64,000 bases of DNA from Candidatus Gugararchaeum adminiculabundum (GCA_902384795.1 CABMDC010000018.1:44602-108601), one strand, 5' to 3'. Shown: positions 8,247-16,615, numbered from the stretch's first letter. Numbers and translations: made by a program. The notes: generated by a model not told the origin, from the letters alone.

Positions 8247-8915
8247 GTGGTACAGATTATTGCAGGAGTTGACGAGGCCGGAAGGGGCTGTATTATCGGC
8301 CCGCTGGTCCTGTGCATAGCCGCATCCACGCTGGAGAACGGAAGACAGCTCAAGAAATTGGGAGTAAAGGATTCCAAATTGCTTTCGCCCGCCAGCCGTG
8401 AAAGGCTGATTTCCAATGTGAAGGCCATAAGCGAAACAGTGGTGGTGCAGGTCACTGCCCAGGAACTAAATGAGATGATGAAAACCAAATCGCTCAATGA
8501 AATCGAGGCGATCAAAATCGCGGAAGGACTGGCACTGCTGAAATCAGAGCCGGAGATCATCTACATCGACTCACCTGACGCCGACCCATCGATGTTTGAG
8601 AAAAGAATCAGGAAATATTACAGCGGAAAGGCGAAGGTTGTCTGCGAGAACCATGCTGATTCGAACCACACTATTGTCGGAGCCGCCTCGATTGTTGCGA
8701 AGGTGGAAAGGGACAGGGAAATCGAGAAAATAAAGAAAATTGTTGGCGAGAATTTCAACTCTGGTTACACTTCGGATGAGATAACAATGGAATTCCTGAA
8801 AAGAAGGGTGAACGAGGAGATTGTGCTCCAGTTTGTGAGAATTAGATGGGAAACCTTTGACAGGCTGAAACAGAGAAAATTGGGAGAATTTGGAGAAGAG
8901 AAAGAAAACCAATAG
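8247..8915 (+). CDS. rnhB: Ribonuclease HII
   Basis: It cleaves the RNA strand of RNA-DNA hybrids and single ribonucleotides in DNA. The catalytic motif GVDEAGRG lies at residues 7-14, with further acidic residues at IIYIDSPDAD (about 105) and the conserved GAASIVAKVERD (about 148). The 222-residue length is normal for archaeal RNase HII. The start is GTG at 8247, ten bases after the preceding gene. It removes Okazaki primers and misincorporated ribonucleotides and fits with the replication genes elsewhere in the window. Confidence 0.95.
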   Translation: MVQIIAGVDEAGRGCIIGPLVLCIAASTLENGRQLKKLGVKDSKLLSPASRERLISNVKAISETVVVQVTAQELNEMMKTKSLNEIEAIKIAEGLALLKSEPEIIYIDSPDADPSMFEKRIRKYYSGKAKVVCENHADSNHTIVGAASIVAKVERDREIEKIKKIVGENFNSGYTSDEITMEFLKRRVNEEIVLQFVRIRWETFDRLKQRKLGEFGEEKENQ

Positions 8916-8953
8916 GCTCATTTTATTAAATCTAGACGGCAAAATCTATTCCT

Positions 8954-10519
8954 ATGAACAAAGTCGCTGTTTCGGAATATAACGAACTGGTGAACAAAGG
9001 CCTTAAGCTGCCAAAGAGGGTCAGGATTTTAGACACCACTTTGCGCGATGGCGAGCAGACGCCAGGCGTTTCCTTCAAGAAGGAGGAGAAAATCGAAATA
9101 GCCGAGGCAGTGGACGGATTGGGCGTTGATTTCATTGAAGCAGGGTTTCCGATTAATTCCCAGCCTGAATTCGATGTTGTTAAAGAGATTGCCGGAATGG
9201 GATTAAAGGCGAAGGTTGTCGCGCTTGCACGTGTTTTGGACCAGGATTTGGATTCGGCCATGAAAACAGAGTGCGGCATGGTGCACACGTTTGTTTCAAC
9301 CAGTGATATTCATTTGCAGTATCAGATGAACAAGACGAGAAGCGAAGTGAAAGCGCTCGCAGTTTCAGCCGTGCGAAAAGTGAAGCAGGCTGGCTTCATT
9401 TGCTTGTTTTCAGCAATGGATGCCACCAGGACTCCGATGAATTACTTGAGTGAAGTGCTGAAGGCAGTTGAAGCTGAAGGGGTTGACTACATCAATGTTC
9501 CGGATACCGTGGGAGTTATGCATCCGTCTGCCATGAGGCATTTTATTACCGAAGTCAAGAAACAGGTCAAGACTCCGATTGATGTGCACAATCACAATGA
9601 CTATGGATTGGCTGTGGCGAATTCGCTTGCCGCGGTTGAAGCCGGCGCTGATGGAGTGCAGGTAACGGTGAATGGAATGGGTGAAAGGTCGGGCAATGCG
9701 AGCGTTGAGCAGGTGGTAATGGCATTGCACACGCTCTATGGAATCAAGACGAATGTGAAAACTGAAAAATTGACCGCTGTTTCAAAATTGGTTGCCAAGT
9801 ATTCTGAAGCACCATTGGCTCCGTTCTTCCCCATTGTCGGGGATAACGCGTTTGCCCATGAGAGCGGGATTCATGCCCATGCTGTAATGAGGAGCTCGGA
9901 TACTTTTGAGCCGTTCCCTGCCGAGATGGTCGGCCAAAAGAGCAGAATTGTAATTGGAAAACATTCGGGCAAAGCGGCCATTGAAGCGACACTCAAAACA
10001 TTGGGATACGAAAAAGTGGACCAGAAATTGCTAGTGGACATTACAAACAAAATCAAGGAATTGGCTGAATCCAAGAAAAGAGTTTATGACGAGGATGTCG
10101 TGGCAGTGGCTGAGGATATTTTGGGCTATGCGAAAAAGGAGAAGCCCTTGATTATTGTTGATGAAGTGTCGGTGATGACTGGAAATAAGATTACTCCAAC
10201 AGCTAGTGTTGTATTGCGCTATGGAAATGATATTTTGAAAGGTGCTGCCCAGGGAGTCGGGCCAGTGGATGCGGCGAGCAATGCGATTAGGCAGATTGTA
10301 GGGAATGAGGCGAAAATTGTCTTGAAGGAGTATAATTTGAGGGCGATTACCGGCGGAACTGACGCTTTAGCAGATGTCACGATAAAAATTGAAAATGAAA
10401 AAGGAAGGCAATTCGTAGCGAACGCAGTGAAAGAGGATATTGTGATGGCGAGCGTGGAAGCTTTGATTAGGGCCGTGAATGATGCGGTGAGAGAGAAGCA
10501 TAAACAGGAGAAGAAATAG
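8954..10519 (+). CDS. leuA: 2-isopropylmalate synthase
   Basis: It condenses acetyl-CoA with 2-oxoisovalerate, the first committed step of leucine synthesis. The DRE-TIM motif DTTLRDGEQTPG is at about residues 27-38, the metal-binding HNHNDYG near 212, and GDNAFAHESGIH with GKHSG near 290-340. The last 120 residues are the LeuA allosteric/dimerisation domain (VGPVDAASNAIR, YNLRAITGGTDA), where leucine would inhibit. The full length of 521 residues fits the family. A second LeuA-like enzyme at 47545-48999 has CimA features, so this copy is the better candidate for the leucine branch. A small membrane-protein gene follows immediately. Confidence 0.88.
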   Translation: MNKVAVSEYNELVNKGLKLPKRVRILDTTLRDGEQTPGVSFKKEEKIEIAEAVDGLGVDFIEAGFPINSQPEFDVVKEIAGMGLKAKVVALARVLDQDLDSAMKTECGMVHTFVSTSDIHLQYQMNKTRSEVKALAVSAVRKVKQAGFICLFSAMDATRTPMNYLSEVLKAVEAEGVDYINVPDTVGVMHPSAMRHFITEVKKQVKTPIDVHNHNDYGLAVANSLAAVEAGADGVQVTVNGMGERSGNASVEQVVMALHTLYGIKTNVKTEKLTAVSKLVAKYSEAPLAPFFPIVGDNAFAHESGIHAHAVMRSSDTFEPFPAEMVGQKSRIVIGKHSGKAAIEATLKTLGYEKVDQKLLVDITNKIKELAESKKRVYDEDVVAVAEDILGYAKKEKPLIIVDEVSVMTGNKITPTASVVLRYGNDILKGAAQGVGPVDAASNAIRQIVGNEAKIVLKEYNLRAITGGTDALADVTIKIENEKGRQFVANAVKEDIVMASVEALIRAVNDAVREKHKQEKK

Positions 10520-10527
10520 GTGTGAAA

Positions 10528-10806
10528 ATGATGGAAAAAATGATTCTTGATATTGCACCTAATTCGTGCGGACCGAGCTGCTTCTCGCACCAGGCGGCTT
10601 TTTGTATCTATTTTAAAGCAGCTCCATTCGTTGCGTTTGCTCTTCTTATGATTGGCGGAGCGCTGTATATTGCAAGCAGAAACGCGAAAACCGAGGAGAA
10701 AACCCGCAAAAAAATTAGAATCTCTGCGATTGTAGTTTTGGTTGGCGCTTTAGTCGCGATAGTGATTGCTTTGATACCGCTGACGAGTTCCTTTAAAATG
10801 TGCTAA
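10528..10806 (+). CDS. Small membrane protein with one GGxLYIAxR hairpin unit
   Basis: The protein has about 92 residues. After a cysteine-containing N terminus (SCGPSCFS) come two hydrophobic helices, FVAFALLMIGGALYIASR and ISAIVVLVGALVAIVIALI, joined by a charged loop (NAKTEEKTRKK). The same unit occurs twice in the protein at 27394-28023. The start is ATG 10528 with GGTG just upstream; a GTG at 10522 is also possible. It lies directly after leuA and is probably co-transcribed. It ends in cysteine. The function is unknown. Confidence 0.6.
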   Translation: MMEKMILDIAPNSCGPSCFSHQAAFCIYFKAAPFVAFALLMIGGALYIASRNAKTEEKTRKKIRISAIVVLVGALVAIVIALIPLTSSFKMC

Positions 10807-10824
10807 ACTCAAAATAGATTTTAG

Positions 10825-11211
10825 CTAAGCCAGCTCGTATATTTTTCTGTCTATTATTTCGGCCTTTGTTTCGGTCATTGTAAAATTCTTATCTGCTTCA
10901 TTCAATTCGCTCAAATAAAAGAAGCGCCATCCTTTCCTGCTTAATTTCCAGGCAATCATGGTTGTGATTCCGGTGAGCTCTTCCCATCGCTTTAGCTCTG
11001 CGAACTTATCCTTGCGAATTGCGATGCTGCTCGAATCCCAGGCCTTGCACTCGAACCCGTACTGCCTTCCGTGCTTGAATGCGAGGAAATCAGGGCAGGC
11101 ATAGCCGACCCCTGAGCCTGCTGCGCGTATAAGTGCATAGCCTTTTTGCGAAAAAAGCTCCATTAGTTCGCGCTCGTTTCTTGCGCCCTTGGCGTATTTT
11201 GGTGCTGCCAT
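10825..11211 (-). CDS. hjc: Holliday junction resolvase
   Basis: This archaeal Hjc resolves four-way junctions made in recombination and fork repair. The family's PD-(D/E)xK nuclease core is present: KGARNERELMELF at the N terminus, AAGSGVGYACPDFLAF supplying the aspartate, and YGFECKAW giving the ExK pair (about residues 53-57). The 128-residue length is normal. It is convergent with the small membrane-protein gene and divergent from the CBS gene, with both starts close to A+T-rich promoter sequence around 11215-11245. Confidence 0.92.
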   Translation of the reverse strand: MAAPKYAKGARNERELMELFSQKGYALIRAAGSGVGYACPDFLAFKHGRQYGFECKAWDSSSIAIRKDKFAELKRWEELTGITTMIAWKLSRKGWRFFYLSELNEADKNFTMTETKAEIIDRKIYELA

Positions 11212-11248
11212 AAACAGGTTTTTATATTCGACCGATTAATATAGGTTC

Positions 11249-11794
11249 ATGAAAACTGACATACCGATTTCCGACGTAATGAAGCATGGTGTAATCACCG
11301 TGGATATTGGGAAAACCGCAGTGGATGTTGCCCAATCGCTGAAAAAGAACAACATCGGCTGCGTGATTGTTACGCAAAAGGGCAAGGCCCGCGGAATAGT
11401 GACCGAAAGGGACATAGTGCAAAAGGTCATTGCGCTCGGAAAGGATGCTAAAAAGGCGAAGGTCCAGGATTTCATGAGCACCCCGCTGCGGGTGATTAAG
11501 GACAAGGACAGCATCCAGGATGCGGCAGAGGCAATGAAGGTCTACAATGTGAAAAGGCTGCCTGTGATTAATGCCAAGGGCCAGCTGATTGGAATAGTGA
11601 CCGAGAGCGACATGGTGCGCGTGCTCCCTGGGCTGGTTGAAGTGCTTCTTGAGAAAAAACAGTATGACGAGTTCAGGCCCAATGAGGAACTGACTGGTTT
11701 GTGCTCAATCTGTGGATTGCACAGCGACAGCCTGGTCAGGGAAGACAATGGAAAGCTCGTGTGCGAAGAGTGCGCCGAAGAAGAGGAAGTCTGA
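11249..11794 (+). CDS. CBS-pair protein with C-terminal zinc ribbon
   Basis: Two CBS domains (residues about 5-60 and 70-130; repeated TERDIV and TESDMV motifs after G-I-V) form a Bateman module that binds adenine nucleotides or SAM. A C-terminal ribbon with CSICG and CEEC knuckles follows (about residues 152-175). CBS-zinc ribbon proteins are common in archaea and are thought to sense energy state, but the partner is unknown. TATA-like sequence (TATTCGACCGATTAATATAGG) is directly upstream, consistent with a leaderless start at 11249. Confidence 0.85.
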   Translation: MKTDIPISDVMKHGVITVDIGKTAVDVAQSLKKNNIGCVIVTQKGKARGIVTERDIVQKVIALGKDAKKAKVQDFMSTPLRVIKDKDSIQDAAEAMKVYNVKRLPVINAKGQLIGIVTESDMVRVLPGLVEVLLEKKQYDEFRPNEELTGLCSICGLHSDSLVREDNGKLVCEECAEEEEV

Positions 11795-11802
11795 ATCAGT
11801 AG

Positions 11803-12528
11803 CTATCTATGAATTCCCTTGGCTAGCCTTGCCCCGCGGCCGGATTCCCGGGGAGGAATTTGAACGTGAGTTGTCGTACCTCGATCCCTTGCGCTTTTCT
11901 GCCGGTTGTTGTGGGTTTTTACCCTGAATTCGTCGTCTTCTTTTGAGTGTCTTTTCGCGCTGTCTTGTTTTTCCTGGTCTGCCTCGCTGAGTTGCAGGAA
12001 TATTTGACCAATCGTTCTACGCTTTTCTTTAGGGCCGCCATTCTCGAGAAGTTCCCTTACTTTTGCGTTTACCCGGTGAAGGTCCAAACCTTCGCAATTT
12101 GCAATCAGGTCGCCTGCCAGTTTGAGAGGGCCTTTGCTTTCGCCAGGGGTTTCCCCGAAGCCGGTTGAGTGTTCAAGGGCCGCGAGTATAAACAGTTCCG
12201 CAAGCACCGGATGCTTGGCCAATGTTTCCTGGAGCGCTTCGTAAACAGTGGTTTTGACTTTTTGGTGTAAAGTGACATTATCTAAAAATTCGACTGCTTC
12301 CATGAAAAGCGGTAGAAGTTCTCGGGGAGCGGCTTCGTTCAGTTCTAACATAGCAGATATGCCTGGCTTGGCTGCCTTTGCAAGCCGGTGATAATAGGAA
12401 GTGGGATTTGCTGAGGGATGCCCAGTCGCCATGTTTGCGTTTTGCAGGGTCTCGGAGAGGTCGTTGACTATCTGTTTGAAGTAAAACACCAGCGTGTCTG
12501 TCGGTGCATCGATAGTGGTTTTTGCCAT
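11803..12528 (-). CDS. Hypothetical helical protein, 241 aa
   Basis: I do not recognise this protein. Residues 1-165 are predicted mostly helical with regular leucines (LNEAAPRELLPLFMEAVEFL, LAKHPVLAELFILAALEH). The last 70 residues are highly charged and probably disordered (basic tail with RQKSARDRG and ESGRGARLAKG). The ATG at 12528 has GGGGG about 8 bases upstream. It has no signal or membrane helix. The promoter lies in the A+T-rich bases around 12545-12590. It is convergent with the CBS gene. Confidence 0.55.
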   Translation of the reverse strand: MAKTTIDAPTDTLVFYFKQIVNDLSETLQNANMATGHPSANPTSYYHRLAKAAKPGISAMLELNEAAPRELLPLFMEAVEFLDNVTLHQKVKTTVYEALQETLAKHPVLAELFILAALEHSTGFGETPGESKGPLKLAGDLIANCEGLDLHRVNAKVRELLENGGPKEKRRTIGQIFLQLSEADQEKQDSAKRHSKEDDEFRVKTHNNRQKSARDRGTTTHVQIPPRESGRGARLAKGIHR

Positions 12529-12606
12529 AATAAACCCCCATTTGTTAGTCGTTATTAGGGTATTTGTGTGGTTATCCTTTTAACCCTTATTCCGGCCAGG
12601 GAAAGC

Positions 12607-12613
12607 TATTTAA
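12607..12613 (+). promoter_or_regulatory. TATA box before structured RNA
   Basis: TATTTAA, preceded by the purine-rich bases GGGAAAGC, lies about 28 bases before the first paired base of the hairpin at 12641, the usual archaeal TATA-to-start distance. Confidence 0.4.
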
Positions 12614-12640
12614 GCGGCAAAGTATAGAATATATCTACCT

Positions 12641-12696
12641 GTGCATGGATGGCTACGGGAGCACTTCGGTGCTTTGAACGCTAGTCAACAGTGCAC
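12641..12696 (+). ncRNA. Candidate structured RNA or 5' leader with UUCG hairpin
   Basis: Three nested stems are visible. GTGCA (12641) pairs with TGCAC (12692), GGCTA (12651) with TAGTC (12682, one G-U), and AGCAC-UUCG-GTGCT forms a perfect hairpin with a UUCG tetraloop (12660-12673). Transcription from the upstream TATA would start at the outer stem. It may be an independent small RNA (a one-hairpin H/ACA-like guide is possible, with AGA just after the outer stem) or the leader of the following gene. This call rests on base pairing only. Confidence 0.35.
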
Positions 12697-12750
12697 AGAA
12701 CATTCATTTGTTTGCAAAGAGTTCACGCTCATTTTGCGGGTGCAGGAAAC

Positions 12751-13014
12751 TTGACGAAAGTCCGTGTGAAGGTTGTCCCGAATTCCCGCAGATTCTCAGT
12801 GCAGTCCGAATCAGGAGTGATTCGGATAAAGCTCAGGTCGGCTCCGGAAAAGGGAGAGGCCAACAGGGAGCTCGTAAGGGAGCTTTCAGGGCTATTGGAC
12901 TGCAGTGTGGAAATCGTGCGCGGGCATGCAAGCAAAACAAAGGAGCTTGAGCTAGGCTTGGGCGATGATGAATTGAAAAGGAAATTATTGGAGTTGAATA
13001 AACAAAAAAAGTAA
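12751..13014 (+). CDS. YggU/DUF167 family protein
   Basis: This small conserved domain has an unclear role. VRVKVVPNSRR, then GVIRIKLRSAPEKGEANRE and IVRGHASKTKEL is the typical DUF167 pattern. The start is TTG at 12751 with AGGAAA just before it, giving 87 residues, close to the family size; the 20-codon in-frame extension upstream overlaps the structured region and looks non-coding. The tail is lysine-rich. Confidence 0.75.
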   Translation: MTKVRVKVVPNSRRFSVQSESGVIRIKLRSAPEKGEANRELVRELSGLLDCSVEIVRGHASKTKELELGLGDDELKRKLLELNKQKK

Positions 13015-13126
13015 GAGAGTAAAAACAAAAAATGAAAGCACGTTAGCAATTCAGATGGTGTTGTATTGAAATGCAAGTCATTCTCACTGATTTCATCCGC
13101 AAAGGGCGAGGGCTTTTTGCAGGAGC

Positions 13127-13165
13127 GGGCAGAACCGAACCTAGCTTCGGCTGGCGGGTTTGCCC
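13127..13165 (+). ncRNA. Candidate structured RNA hairpin upstream of dnaG
   Basis: The 230-base gap between the DUF167 gene and dnaG holds a long hairpin. GGGCA pairs with TGCCC, AACC with GGTT, and CTAGC with GCTGG (one G-U) under a UUCG tetraloop, with a small internal loop. A weaker hairpin (GCAAA with TTTGC) lies just upstream at about 13099-13120. It may be a small RNA or part of the dnaG leader. No known family was recognised. Confidence 0.3.
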
Positions 13166-13243
13166 AAAGAAATAGAGCGAAGAACGACTAATTTTCAACA
13201 ATATCATTTCACGGATTGCTGGTGCAATTAACAGGTGAAATGA

Positions 13244-14575
13244 ATGGGAAAAACATATGTAGACACAGTAAAATACCTAGTTTACGCGGATTTGGAAATC
13301 GGCGGATTAGTGGAAAAGCCCGATGTGGTTGGCGCAATCTTCGGCCAGACCGAAGGCCTGCTCGGTGACGAGCTCGACCTGCGCGAACTGCAGAAAAACG
13401 GGAGAATCGGAAGGATTGAAGTGGACCTTCAGCCCAGGGGGGGCAAGAGCATTGGCAAAATCAATTTGCCGTCCTCGCTGGACATGATTGAAACTTCAGT
13501 GCTCGCAGCAGCGCTCGAATCCGTGGACCGGGTAGGGCCGTGCGAGGCGAAAATCAAAATCCTGAAGATTGAGGATACTAGGAATGTCAAGCGCAAGGCC
13601 GTGATTGACAGGGCCAAGGACCTTTTGAGAACCATGCTCAAGGACGAGATTCCGGACAGCAAGGAAATCTCGGAGATGGTCAGGCAGGAGGTCAAGATTG
13701 CTGAAATCAGCGAATACGGGCCTGAGAAACTGCCGTCTGGGCCGAATGTGGACCGGTTTGACTCACTGATTATTGTGGAGGGCCGTGCGGATGTATTGAA
13801 CCTGCTCAAGAACGATGTGAACAATGTCGTTGCAGTCGGAGGCGCGAATGTGCCGAAAACGATTGCGAAATTGTGCAGGGAAAAGGAAGTCACTGTTTTC
13901 CTGGATGGGGACAGGGGCGGGGATATCATCCTGCGCGAGCTTTCGGAAGTGGCTGACATTGACTTCGTTGCAAGGGCGCCGACCGGAAAAGAGGTCGAGG
14001 AGCTCACACGCAAGGAAATGATCAAGTGCCTGAGGGCAAGGGTGCCGTACGATGAAATCGCAGGCAACACCAGAAAGGAAGGGGACCGCCGAGGGGGCAG
14101 GGAAGAAAGGCCTGTTCATTTGGCGCGCCACCCGGCTGGAAGGAGCGGAAGGCCGGATGAGTCAAGGAGCTCGAACGCTAGCTCGCAGCTGGATATTCCT
14201 TCCATAGGGGATGACCAGCAGGCTGGAGCGCAGGCAGTCGAACAGCAGGCTGCTCCGAGCGCAGTTTCTTCTGACTCTGCGCCGGTTTCTTCAGGGGACG
14301 GAAATGGTTACCTGAAAAGCCTGGCTGAGCTGGAGAACACATTGAAAGCGAGGTTGTATGATAAGCAGGGAACTGTTCTCAACGAAATTCCTGTGCGCGA
14401 TTTGATAAAATCAATTTCCGACATGCAGGATATCGGAGCAGTGGTCTTTGACGGGATTATCACCCAGAGGCTGGTGGACCTTGCTGAAAAGAAGGGAATC
14501 GCAACCCTGGTTGGCGTGAAAACAGGAAATGTTTTCCGCAGGCCTGGAAGCATACAGATTGTGACCAAGGCGTAA
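13244..14575 (+). CDS. dnaG: DnaG-like primase (archaeal, exosome-associated)
   Basis: The TOPRIM core carries IIVEGRADVLNLL (about residue 172) and VTVFLDGDRGGDI (about 215), with the metal-binding glutamate and aspartates intact. An archaeal-type N-terminal domain (KYLVYADLEIGGLVEKPDV) is present, and no bacterial zinc-binding domain. In archaea this protein is found in the RNA exosome and can have primase activity. Residues about 275-370 are a low-complexity linker (glutamine/alanine/serine-rich). GGTGA lies just before the ATG. A GAAA hairpin and T tract follow the stop. Confidence 0.93.
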   Translation: MGKTYVDTVKYLVYADLEIGGLVEKPDVVGAIFGQTEGLLGDELDLRELQKNGRIGRIEVDLQPRGGKSIGKINLPSSLDMIETSVLAAALESVDRVGPCEAKIKILKIEDTRNVKRKAVIDRAKDLLRTMLKDEIPDSKEISEMVRQEVKIAEISEYGPEKLPSGPNVDRFDSLIIVEGRADVLNLLKNDVNNVVAVGGANVPKTIAKLCREKEVTVFLDGDRGGDIILRELSEVADIDFVARAPTGKEVEELTRKEMIKCLRARVPYDEIAGNTRKEGDRRGGREERPVHLARHPAGRSGRPDESRSSNASSQLDIPSIGDDQQAGAQAVEQQAAPSAVSSDSAPVSSGDGNGYLKSLAELENTLKARLYDKQGTVLNEIPVRDLIKSISDMQDIGAVVFDGIITQRLVDLAEKKGIATLVGVKTGNVFRRPGSIQIVTKA

Positions 14576-14599
14576 ACGCGATTGAACGAAAACCGCTGC

Positions 14600-14640
14600 G
14601 GGCGCGAAAGCGCCCCGGCGCTTTCATTTTTCTTTTTTTT
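14600..14640 (+). terminator. Hairpin plus T tract after dnaG
   Basis: GGGCGC and GCGCCC enclose a GAAA tetraloop (14600-14615). After a short spacer come two T-rich runs with eight consecutive T at 14633-14640, followed by more T-rich sequence. This looks like an intrinsic terminator for dnaG. Confidence 0.65.
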
Positions 14641-14768
14641 AATTTTCTTCTTTTTAGTTTTTTATTTTTCTGATTTTATTTTCTCCCGTTAATTTTCCTA
14701 TTTCGTATTGTGTTTTAAACCTTGGTGCTGGCTAACCGATTAAATAGTGTTTGCTGAAATAACCATAC

Positions 14769-16199
14769 GTGACACTGGAATTCGAAACCACCAAGGACAT
14801 TGAGATTCCTAGCGACCCGCTATCCAGAATCATAGGCCAGGACGAGGCAGTGAAAGCAGCGCGCATAATTGCCAAGCAAAGAAGGCATCTTCTTCTTGTG
14901 GGCCCACCTGGAATCGGAAAATCGCTTATTGCCCAGGCCATCGGCTATCTGTTGCCAAAGCCTAAGCAGGAAATCAGCGTGCTCCATAATCCGAAAAATC
15001 CTGAAAGGCCGGTCGTTGATGTGCGCTCGTTCAGCGATGTGACCAATGAAACAAGAACCATTGCCAATCTTGGAAAAATTCTGACCCCTGCCGAAGTGCC
15101 TAGTTTTGTTTCTGAAAGATTGGGCTTCAGGTGCAGAAGATGCGGCACTGTTTCGCGCCATTCGGTCTGCGTGTGCCCGCAGTGCGGCGCTGACAAATAC
15201 AGGAGGGAGAACACCCCGTTTGATGATTTGATTTTCGGGTTTGCGGGAGAGACGCGCGAGGACCGGGTTGTCACCACCATGAGGTATAAGGATGGAAGGG
15301 AAGAGATTGTTGTTTATGAAAGGACAAAGGATGACAAGATAAGAAAGTTCTCGCAGCAGGAGCTGCACAAAATGGAGGAAGTGGAAAGCAAGAGGCCGAG
15401 GAAAGTCCTGCTGACTTTGGAAAGGAACACATTTGTGCAGGCAACGGGCGCGAGTGAAACGGAATTGCTTGGAGATATCAGGCATGACCCCTATGGAGGG
15501 CATCCGGAAGTCGGAACCCTGCCCTATTTGTGCGTTGTTCCTGGCTCGGTGCACGAGGCGCACGAGGGAGTTTTGTTCATTGATGAGATTCCTACGCTAG
15601 GTGAGTTGCAGAGGTATCTGCTGACCGCGATGCAGGAGAAGAAATTCCCGATTACTGGAAGGAATTCAACCAGCAGCGGGGCGAGCGTGAAAGTTGAAAG
15701 CGTGCCGTGCGATTTCATCCTGGTTGGCGCATTGAACACCAATGACTTGCAGTATATCCTGGCGCCATTGAGGTCGAGGATTATTGGAAATGGATACGAA
15801 ATTCTGCTCAACACGCACATGGATGACACCATGGGGAATAGGGAGAAAATAGCGCAGTTCGTTGCCCAGGAAGTGGTGAAGGACGGGAGGATTCCGCACC
15901 TGACGCGCAAGGCAGTTGAACTGATAATTGAAGAAGCGAAATCAAGGGCTAAGAGGATTGATGACGCGAACGGGCTGACCTTGAGGCTGAGAGGGCTTGC
16001 AGGCGTGATTAAGCTGGCAGGGGATGAGGCAAGCGTGGATGGAATTGAATTGATTGACGAGAATTATGTAAAGAAAGCGCTTTTGAAATCAAAGACCATC
16101 GAGGAGCAGGTCAGTGAAAGATACGATAGCTGGTGGAAAGCAGGCCAGGCCGATGCCGGGCAGGCTAATACTCCGTACACTGGGAAAGAGATTAGGTAG
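14769..16199 (+). CDS. LonB-like AAA+ ATPase lacking the protease domain, with zinc-ribbon insertion
   Basis: The AAA+ module has Walker A LVGPPGIGKS (about residue 42), Walker B GVLFIDEIPTLGELQ (about 270) and the downstream helical part (NGLTLRLRGLAGVI). This is the ATPase arrangement of archaeal LonB, but the protein ends at residue 476 and the S16 Ser-Lys peptidase domain is absent. Between Walker A and B is a four-cysteine ribbon (CRRCG and CPQCG near residues 120-140) instead of a membrane segment. GTG 14769 lies about 25 bases after GATTAAATAG, so it is leaderless. It may remodel proteins or nucleic acid without degradation. Confidence 0.8.
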   Translation: MTLEFETTKDIEIPSDPLSRIIGQDEAVKAARIIAKQRRHLLLVGPPGIGKSLIAQAIGYLLPKPKQEISVLHNPKNPERPVVDVRSFSDVTNETRTIANLGKILTPAEVPSFVSERLGFRCRRCGTVSRHSVCVCPQCGADKYRRENTPFDDLIFGFAGETREDRVVTTMRYKDGREEIVVYERTKDDKIRKFSQQELHKMEEVESKRPRKVLLTLERNTFVQATGASETELLGDIRHDPYGGHPEVGTLPYLCVVPGSVHEAHEGVLFIDEIPTLGELQRYLLTAMQEKKFPITGRNSTSSGASVKVESVPCDFILVGALNTNDLQYILAPLRSRIIGNGYEILLNTHMDDTMGNREKIAQFVAQEVVKDGRIPHLTRKAVELIIEEAKSRAKRIDDANGLTLRLRGLAGVIKLAGDEASVDGIELIDENYVKKALLKSKTIEEQVSERYDSWWKAGQADAGQANTPYTGKEIR

Positions 16200-16201
16200 A
16201 A

Positions 16202-16429
16202 CTAGCGCGTTGCGCGCCTATTCTTTTTGGATTTTACAAATTCCTTGTAAGATTCTTCGCTGTCAAATTCCAATGGAACCCTGGTTTCACCGCAGTTCCT
16301 GCAATGTGACATGCCGGAAAGGGTTGAAAATCCGCTTTTGGTAAAAAACGAGTCTGCTCCGCCTGGAAGCGAATCTAAATTAGTGCTTGCGCAAACCATG
16401 CACGCCTTGATGACTTTGCTTTTTGCCAT
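16202..16429 (-). CDS. Zinc-ribbon protein, 75 aa
   Basis: CMVCAS near residue 9 and CRNCGE near residue 45 form a zinc ribbon. The rest is MAKSKVIKA at the start and a charged tail with KKNRRATR. The ATG at 16429 is chosen because the in-frame extension upstream runs through a hairpin repeat and does not look like protein. It is convergent with the LonB-like gene, only 2 bases apart. A structured repeat lies just upstream. The function is unknown, with nucleic-acid binding likely. Confidence 0.65.
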   Translation of the reverse strand: MAKSKVIKACMVCASTNLDSLPGGADSFFTKSGFSTLSGMSHCRNCGETRVPLEFDSEESYKEFVKSKKNRRATR

Positions 16430-16440
16430 GGAAACCAGTT

Positions 16441-16479
16441 GTAAAACAGGCGAGCGAGGAATCGCGAGCCTGCTTTTAC
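16441..16479 (+). repeat. Structured repeat, partial copy 1 (first hairpin only)
   Basis: GTAAAACA and TG(C)TTTTAC extend the conserved core hairpin of this family: GGC, GA, GCGA, a GGAA loop, TCGC, GA, GCC. The second hairpin seen in the other copies is not recognisable here; a different hairpin (CCTTTTCTTT, GCGA loop, AAGAAAAGG) lies at about 16513-16535. The 3' end of the minus-strand tRNA-Val is about 65 bases away. Confidence 0.6.
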
Positions 16480-16543
16480 CGTAGTTAGTAGTTTTCTTTT
16501 GGGGTGGACAGACCTTTTCTTTGCGAAAGAAAAGGGATGTCAA

Positions 16544-16615
16544 TGGGCCCGCGGAGAATCGGACTCCGAATCTTCACCGTGTCAGGGTGACGTCTTACCA
16601 TTCGACTACAGGCCC
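16544..16615 (-). tRNA. tRNA-Val (GAC)
   Basis: Reading the minus strand, the acceptor GGGCCTG pairs with CGGGCCC (one G-U), the D-stem is GTC/GAC, the anticodon arm TCACC/GGTGA holds loop CTGACAC (anticodon GAC), and the T-arm CGGAG/CTCCG holds loop TCCGATT. Discriminator A; CCA is not encoded. There is no intron. It is about 65 bases from partial repeat copy 1. Confidence 0.93.

Noticed and set aside
12741..12765. Resemblance of GACGAAAGTCC to the RNase P RNA core
   Set aside because: The bases are coding sequence of the DUF167 protein, and no other RNase P RNA features are present.
16202..16543. 113-residue version of the zinc-ribbon protein
   Set aside because: The first 38 codons run through the structured repeat and up to the tRNA-Val 3' end and do not look like protein.
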